A stretch of 64,000 nt of DNA, from positions 332,315 to 396,314 of the forward strand of contig CACGDO010000001.1 of NCBI GenBank assembly GCA_902571865.1. Direction: 5' to 3'. The DNA comes from an uncultured Alphaproteobacteria bacterium (GTDB lineage Bacteria; Pseudomonadota; Alphaproteobacteria; HIMB59; GCA-002718135). The position numbers and the translations under genes are program-made. The notes beneath the pieces are model-generated. The model had not been told where the DNA came from. It saw only the letters and a list, made by a program, of their open reading frames with translations, and did no database searches. Positions 63,328 to 64,000 of this stretch are shown piece by piece (within the stretch, counting starts at the first letter, position 1; each line of letters begins with the position of its first letter).

Positions 63328-64000
63328 TTATAATCCAAATGTTTGTCGTAGGAAAATAATTGGTTTTCGAAAAAGATAAAAATAGAGTCTAACCTGATCA
63401 CCATAAATTTTTGCTGAACCTCTTAATCCAATTCTTGGATATATATTATCTGCAATAAGCTTAGCTGTAACACGGTAAGCTAATATATTCTGCGATGTCA
63501 TTTCTGGTTCATAAGAAAATTTCATTACTCTTGCTTGTAAAACATTAAGTGGATCTGAATCTAAATAGATATTCACTTTTGCATCTCTTTTAATAGTGAT
63601 TGAATCCTTTACAGGAACCATAATCTCTACTAAAATTTTATTTGGATCAGCTATGGTCATTATTGTTTCTCCAATTTGAAAAGGCTTACCAATAATGAGA
63701 GACTTATCTTTTAAAATAGCTATACCATTAGCAGGTGAAACAACCAAAGTTTTATCAAGTAAAATTTTTTGATAAAGAGTTTTTTCTTTTGCTAATTTAA
63801 TTTGCCCCTGTAGTCTTGCAAGCAACGCTTTATCTTCCGAACTATTAAAAGAAGATTGTTGAGCCTGTAACAATTCAGTCTCAATTATTCTTAATTCTTG
63901 AATTGACAATTCATAATCATTTTGTAACTGTGTTTTTTCAAGTTGTATAATTGGTTGATTGATTTTAATTACTTCATTATTTTGAATTAGAACTTTTTGG
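63328..64000 (-). CDS. HlyD-family periplasmic adaptor (5' end beyond window)
   Basis: The reading frame is open from the window end (base 64000), and the first visible codons give VLIQNNEVIKINQPIIQLEK, a typical biotinyl-lipoyl half of an HlyD protein. A coiled-coil hairpin follows, then VVSPANGIAIL and the second lipoyl half, and a beta-barrel with GLRGSAKIYG. The C-terminal ends in LFRKPIIFLRQTFGL, perhaps a membrane-associated helix. Its stop is immediately before the M50 protein's start codon, so the pair is an operon. The 5' end is missing. Confidence 0.85.
   Translation of the reverse strand, partial: QKVLIQNNEVIKINQPIIQLEKTQLQNDYELSIQELRIIETELLQAQQSSFNSSEDKALLARLQGQIKLAKEKTLYQKILLDKTLVVSPANGIAILKDKSLIIGKPFQIGETIMTIADPNKILVEIMVPVKDSITIKRDAKVNIYLDSDPLNVLQARVMKFSYEPEMTSQNILAYRVTAKLIADNIYPRIGLRGSAKIYGDQVRLYFYLFRKPIIFLRQTFGL

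Noticed and set aside
1-64000. CRISPR arrays, insertion sequences, integrase or prophage genes
   Set aside because: I saw no regularly spaced repeats, no transposase or integrase motifs and no phage structural genes; the only close duplication is the riboswitch pair.

Overview
The window is a strongly AT-rich, densely packed bacterial chromosome segment, most likely from a streamlined marine alphaproteobacterium. Three gene neighbourhoods have the order typical of Alphaproteobacteria: rpsB-tsf-pyrH-frr-uppS-cdsA-dxr-bamA-skp-lpxD-fabZ-lpxA-lpxI-lpxB with gltA convergent at the end; nuoA-N followed by birA-coaX-rnj-DUF1467-proS-lolC/E-lolD-dnaE; and tRNA-Leu-tig-clpP-clpX-lon-hup. The tRNA-His gene encodes G-1 and C73, which argues against the Rhizobiales/Rhodobacterales/Caulobacterales group that lost this feature. 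A PII gene (glnB) is present, which argues against canonical Pelagibacter. I cannot name the lineage more closely. Everything resembles a lipid-A-bearing, respiring Gram-negative heterotroph.

Layout. 1-378: 3' end of gltA. 353-12578 (minus): one compact outer-membrane and translation block, from rpsB down to lpxB. 12676-36470 (minus): dnaE, the Lol exporter, proS, RNase J, CoaX, BirA and the complete 14-subunit Complex I. 36572-36727: tRNA-Asp and tRNA-Val. 36781-42916 (minus): HU, Lon, ClpX, ClpP, trigger factor and tRNA-Leu; then tRNA-His at 42983-43060. 43113-49789 (plus): an aminotransferase, glnB, glnA, parE and glpK. 49773-64000 is a more accessory region: a glutamine amidotransferase, an IolE-like protein, a class II cytochrome c, a pair of amino-acid ABC permeases without their ATPase or binding protein, a GT9 glycosyltransferase, two secreted proteins of unknown function, a small ABM-like protein, a winged-helix regulator with a UMF1-type MFS transporter, and an M50/HlyD-type export module cut by the window end.

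The outstanding feature is the 246-base gap between glnB and glnA (44609-44854). It holds two tandem copies of the glnA RNA motif, the class I glutamine riboswitch known mainly from cyanobacteria and unassigned marine DNA. The glutamine synthetase it precedes keeps the adenylylation tyrosine but has lost the usual surrounding motif, and the PII protein upstream has an atypical T-loop. Together these suggest that nitrogen control has moved, at least partly, from protein modification to direct glutamine sensing by RNA.

Other points of note are the absence of rseP from its usual place between dxr and bamA, unusual residues in UppS and CdsA, a terminator that directly abuts a tRNA gene, and a PqqD-like/M50/HlyD fusion protein. 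No CRISPR array, insertion sequence, prophage or rRNA gene was seen. No stretch longer than about 250 bases lacks a gene.
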